From Pseudomonadota bacterium (lineage in GTDB: Bacteria; Pseudomonadota; Gammaproteobacteria; Xanthomonadales; Xanthomonadaceae): a DNA stretch of 7,803 bases. Below are positions 4,983 through 7,803 of the stretch, piece after piece (within the stretch, counting starts at the first letter, position 1; each line of letters opens with the position of its first letter). The stretch covers positions 1-7,803 of the forward strand of contig JAEWGI010000082.1 of assembly GCA_023388355.1 (NCBI GenBank), written 5' to 3'. Made by a program: the position numbers and the translations under genes. The notes beneath the pieces are model-generated. The model was given only the letters and a program-made list of their open reading frames with translations. It did not search any database and was not told the DNA's origin.

Positions 4983-6434
4983 TCACGCCTTCGTCCCGCC
5001 CACCGTCACCTGCGACACCAGCAGCGAGGGCTGGCCGACGCCGACCGGGACGCTCTGCCCATCCTTGCCGCAGGTGCCGACGCCTTCGTCCAGGGCCATG
5101 TCGTTGCCGACCATGGTCACGCGCTGCATGGTTTCCGGCCCGTTGCCGATCAGGGTCGCGCCCTTGACCGGCGCGGTGATCCTGCCGTCCTCGATCAGGT
5201 AGGCCTCGGTGGCGGAAAACACGTACTTGCCGCTGGTGATGTCGACCTGGCCGCCGCCGAAGTTGACCGCGTACAGGCCCCGCTTCACCGAGCGGATCAT
5301 CTCCTCGCGCTCGCGGGTGCCATTGAGCATGTAGGTGTTGGTCATGCGCGGCATCACCAGGTGGGCGAAGGATTCGCGACGGCCGTTGCCGGTCGGCTCG
5401 ACCCCCATCAGCCGCGCGTTGAGCGTGTCCTGCATGTAGCCGGTGAGCACGCCGTCCTCGATCAGGGTGGTGCACCGGGTCGGCGTGCCCTCGTCGTCGA
5501 TGTTGAGCGAGCCGCGGCGGCCGTCCAGCGTGCCATCGTCGACGATGGTCACGCCCTTTGCCGCCACGCGCTGGCCCATGCGCCCTGCATACGTGCTGGT
5601 GCCCTTGCGGTTGAAGTCGCCCTCCAGGCCGTGGCCGACCGCCTCGTGCAGCAGCACGCCCGGCCAGCCGGCGCCAAGCACCACCGGCATGCTGCCGGCC
5701 GGCGCGTCGATCGCGTCGAGGTTGACCAGGGCCTGGCGCAGCGCCTCGCGGGCGAAGGCTTCGGGACGGCCCCCGCCCAGCAGTTCGTCGTAGGAATAGC
5801 GCCCGCCGTAGCCGGCGTAGCCGCTCTCGCGGCGTCCGTCCTGCTCCACGATCACCTGCACGTTCAGCCGCACCAGCGGGCGCACGTCGCCGCCAAGCAC
5901 GCCGTCGCTGCGCGCGACCAGCACGGTGTCCACGCCGCCCATCAGGCTCACCATGACCTGCTTGACCCGTGGGTCGGCGGCGCGCAGCGCGCGATCCACC
6001 CGCCGCAGCGCCTCGACCTTGGCCGCGCTGCCGAGCGCGTCCACCGGATCGAGCGCCGGATACAGCTGGCGGCCGCCGCCGACCGCCAGCGCGCGCGGCG
6101 CGCGCGAGCCGCCGTCGCGCGCGATCGCGCGCGCCGAGCGCGCCGCCTCTAGCAGGGCCTCGCCGTTGATGTCGTCGGAATAGGCGAACCCGGTCTTCTC
6201 GCCGCTGATCGCGCGCACCCCCACGCCCTGCTCGATGGCGTGCGCACCGTCCTTGACGATGCCGTCCTCCACGCTCCAGCTCTCGCGCCGCGAATGCTGG
6301 AAATACAGGTCGCCGAAGTCGATCCCCGGCCCCAGCAGGGTGCCGAACATGCGGTCGAGCTGGTGCGCATCGAGTCCCGCCGGCAGCAGCAGGCGCGACT
6401 GGGCGAGGGCAAGCGGAGTCGGGGTGGTGTCCAT
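4983..6434 (-). CDS. tldD: TldD metalloprotease subunit
   Basis: This encodes 483 residues; E. coli TldD has 481. TldD is the catalytic subunit of the TldD/TldE zinc protease, which processes unfolded or leader peptides in the cytoplasm. The metal motif HExxxH is present as HEAVGH (H263, E264, H268), within the family signature [18 protein letters not shown]. The third expected ligand is C454 in VGTCGKDGQ. Other family blocks are the N-terminal [18 protein letters not shown] (41-58), [18 protein letters not shown] (70-87), [16 protein letters not shown] and [21 protein letters not shown]. The start ATG 6434 gives the normal family length but has no clear ribosome site. It lies 55 bases downstream of yhdP on the same strand, as in E. 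coli, probably as an operon. All catalytic residues are intact. Confidence 0.96.
   Translation of the reverse strand: MDTTPTPLALAQSRLLLPAGLDAHQLDRMFGTLLGPGIDFGDLYFQHSRRESWSVEDGIVKDGAHAIEQGVGVRAISGEKTGFAYSDDINGEALLEAARSARAIARDGGSRAPRALAVGGGRQLYPALDPVDALGSAAKVEALRRVDRALRAADPRVKQVMVSLMGGVDTVLVARSDGVLGGDVRPLVRLNVQVIVEQDGRRESGYAGYGGRYSYDELLGGGRPEAFAREALRQALVNLDAIDAPAGSMPVVLGAGWPGVLLHEAVGHGLEGDFNRKGTSTYAGRMGQRVAAKGVTIVDDGTLDGRRGSLNIDDEGTPTRCTTLIEDGVLTGYMQDTLNARLMGVEPTGNGRRESFAHLVMPRMTNTYMLNGTREREEMIRSVKRGLYAVNFGGGQVDITSGKYVFSATEAYLIEDGRITAPVKGATLIGNGPETMQRVTMVGNDMALDEGVGTCGKDGQSVPVGVGQPSLLVSQVTVGGTKA
6116..6133. other. 18-base perfect alternating CG palindrome in tldD
   Basis: CGCGCGCGATCGCGCGCG is a perfect palindrome centred on GATC, within a stretch (about 6090-6144) that is nearly all alternating CG. 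It is read as part of a helix rich in Ala and Arg in TldD, so codon bias is a sufficient cause. Confidence 0.7.
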
Positions 6435-6445
6435 GCGGCCAGTCT

Positions 6446-6472
6446 GGGGCCTGCGGCGCGCAGCGCAACCCC
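6446..6472. other. Possible hairpin in the yhdP-tldD gap
   Basis: CTGCG (6451-6455) pairs with CGCAG (6459-6463) around a GCG loop, with GGGG and CCCC outside. It lies in the 55-base space between the yhdP stop and the tldD start. There is no T-run. It could tune the ratio of the two messages, but this is a guess. Confidence 0.25.
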
Positions 6473-6489
6473 GGAAGCCGACGCCGCGT

Positions 6490-7803
6490 TCAGTGATCGC
6501 GCGAAGGCGCGGCGTCGCGCGGCTCGGCCTTGGCCTCGGCCTGGGGCGCGTCGCCCGGCTCGACCACCTCCACCTTCGGATCCTTCCACGACCCGGTGAC
6601 GCGGTAGGTGCGCGCGTTCATCTCGCCCAGCGGCTTGCGCAACATGGCGTTGGCAACCGCGCCCACCGCCGCGCCCACCGGCCCGCCGGCGATCGCGCCC
6701 ACCGCCGGCAGCAGGTTGCCGGTGCGCGGCAGCACTTCGATGGTCTGGTCGTGGGTCTGCGCGCGCAGGTCGCTGCGCCCGCGCATGTGGATCTCGGCCG
6801 CGGGACCCTCGATCCTCATGTCGTCGCTGCGGGCCACCCCGCCGGCGATGCGCACGTTGCCGTCCAGGCGGTTGAAGGCGAAGCCCCTGGAGAAGAAGTC
6901 GCGGAAATCCAGCATCAGCCGGCGCGGAAGCTGGGCGACACTGAGCAGCCCCAGTACGCGGCCGGCACCGGGTTCGACCTCGATCAGGCGCCCGTCCTCG
7001 ATCGCCAGCGACAGCTCGCCCTGGAGCGCGCCGAGTGCGAAATCCCCCGGGCTGCGCGGCCACTGCGCATCGAACTCCAGCCGGCCCTCGCCGCCGTCGA
7101 TGCTGCGCCCGAAGCCGAAGCCCGCCATCAGTTCGCCGAAGTCGCGGCTGTCGGCCCGTGCCTGCAGCCGGGTGCGGCCGCCGGAGCCGCGCCCGGTCCA
7201 GCTGCCGGTGACGTCGAGCGACTGCTGCGGCGAACGCGTCTGCAGGCGTTCGACTTCCAGCCCCGCGGCGCCCTGGCGGGTGCGCAGCTCCAGGCGCCCG
7301 AGCGCCAGGCCGCCGAAGCGGAAATCCTCCACGTCCAGCGACAGCGGCGGAACGCGCGCCGGATCGATCGCGTCGCGGTCGTCCGTTGCCGTTGCCGCTG
7401 CCGCTGCCGCTGCCGTCGACGGCGCCGGCGTCGCTGCCCGGGCCTCGTCCTGCGGCGGCGGCGCCGGCCAGTGCAGGCGCGCGAAGCTGCCGCTGACGGC
7501 TGCCGCGCGTTCGCGCGGGATCCGCAGCACGCCGCTGAGCGGATCGCCCTCGAAGCGCACTTCAGTGGCGCCTTCGACAGCGTCCGCACGCAGCCGCACG
7601 TCGGCAAAGCGCGCGCCCAGCAGCTGCAGCTGCGAGGTGCTCACGTCCACGCTGCGCAGCGGCATCGCGCCCGCGCCGCCGGTGCCTGCATCCGCGCCGG
7701 CCGCGAGCGTGGCCCAGCCCAGCGCATCCAGGACCGGGGCATGGCCGCTGGCCGCCAGGCCGGTGGCCGGCGGCGCCCGCTCCACCCGCGACGCGCCCAG
7801 CGC
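6490..7803 (-). CDS. yhdP: YhdP family AsmA-like envelope lipid-transport protein, C-terminal part
   Basis: The last 437 residues of a large protein whose 5' end lies beyond the right edge; the frame is open to base 7803, so the GTG at 7785 is not the real start. YhdP (about 1,270 residues in E. coli) is anchored in the inner membrane and spans the periplasm; with TamB and YdbH it moves phospholipids to the outer membrane. The C-terminal AsmA-like region is recognisable: [71 protein letters not shown], and the final [19 protein letters not shown]. It ends in a short Ala/Glu/Asp-rich tail. An Ala/Thr-rich linker (encoded at about 7380-7440) comes from a hexamer repeat. tldD follows 55 bases downstream, the same order as in E. 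coli. Confidence 0.9.
   Translation of the reverse strand, partial: ALGASRVERAPPATGLAASGHAPVLDALGWATLAAGADAGTGGAGAMPLRSVDVSTSQLQLLGARFADVRLRADAVEGATEVRFEGDPLSGVLRIPRERAAAVSGSFARLHWPAPPPQDEARAATPAPSTAAAAAAATATDDRDAIDPARVPPLSLDVEDFRFGGLALGRLELRTRQGAAGLEVERLQTRSPQQSLDVTGSWTGRGSGGRTRLQARADSRDFGELMAGFGFGRSIDGGEGRLEFDAQWPRSPGDFALGALQGELSLAIEDGRLIEVEPGAGRVLGLLSVAQLPRRLMLDFRDFFSRGFAFNRLDGNVRIAGGVARSDDMRIEGPAAEIHMRGRSDLRAQTHDQTIEVLPRTGNLLPAVGAIAGGPVGAAVGAVANAMLRKPLGEMNARTYRVTGSWKDPKVEVVEPGDAPQAEAKAEPRDAAPSRDH
7383..7415. repeat. CCGYTG hexamer tandem repeat in yhdP linker
   Basis: Five and a half copies of a six-base unit occur: two CCGTTG, three CCGCTG and a partial CCG. On the minus strand they encode alternating Ala/Thr codons in a low-complexity linker. 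Unit changes would keep the reading frame. Confidence 0.8.

Noticed and set aside
5361..6152. 263-codon + strand frame opposite tldD
   Set aside because: Antisense shadow of TldD with His/Ala/Arg-rich composition and no ribosome site.
4345..6468. Long minus-strand frame spanning tldD and yjgA
   Set aside because: It is a different frame from tldD and antisense to yjgA; the product is Arg/Gly-rich and matches no family.

Overview
The window is a compact, very GC-rich chromosomal segment. Gene content and order (tilS-xseB-ispA, then a yhdP-tldD / yjgA / pmbA cluster) suggest a gammaproteobacterium of the Xanthomonadaceae/Lysobacteraceae (Lysobacter, Luteimonas or Xanthomonas relatives). This rests on GC-rich codon use and remembered gene order, not on a database match. 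No stretch longer than 300 bases lacks a gene.

Layout: bases 1-1821 on the + strand hold the 3' end of tilS, then xseB and ispA, with xseB and ispA overlapping by 14 bases. ispA converges with a minus-strand series across only 4 bases. From right to left this series is pmbA (tldE), a DUF4870 membrane-protein gene with a polyproline N-terminus, and a second DUF4870 paralogue. yjgA (darP) on the + strand is divergent from pmbA, with start codons about 17 bases apart, and converges with tldD. Right of it, tldD and the 3' end of yhdP lie on the minus strand, and yhdP runs off the window. The two subunit genes of the TldD/TldE protease thus flank yjgA.

Most of the genes are housekeeping: tRNA-Ile decoding (TilS), exonuclease VII small subunit, farnesyl diphosphate synthesis, ribosome maturation (YjgA/DarP), peptide proteolysis (TldD/TldE) and envelope lipid transport (YhdP).

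The outstanding anomaly is in ispA. A roughly 95-base, comparatively AT-rich inverted-repeat element (21-base perfect arms, 32-base loop) sits in frame inside the coding sequence. It replaces a short surface linker with about 31 residues and leaves all catalytic motifs intact. It looks like a small palindromic repeat (REP/MITE-like) domesticated inside an essential-type enzyme gene, comparable in principle to the in-frame palindromic elements of Rickettsia. Secondary points are SD-less starts with TA-N3-T hexamers 6 bases upstream of xseB and yjgA, a start region shared by yjgA and pmbA, and several small repeats and palindromes.
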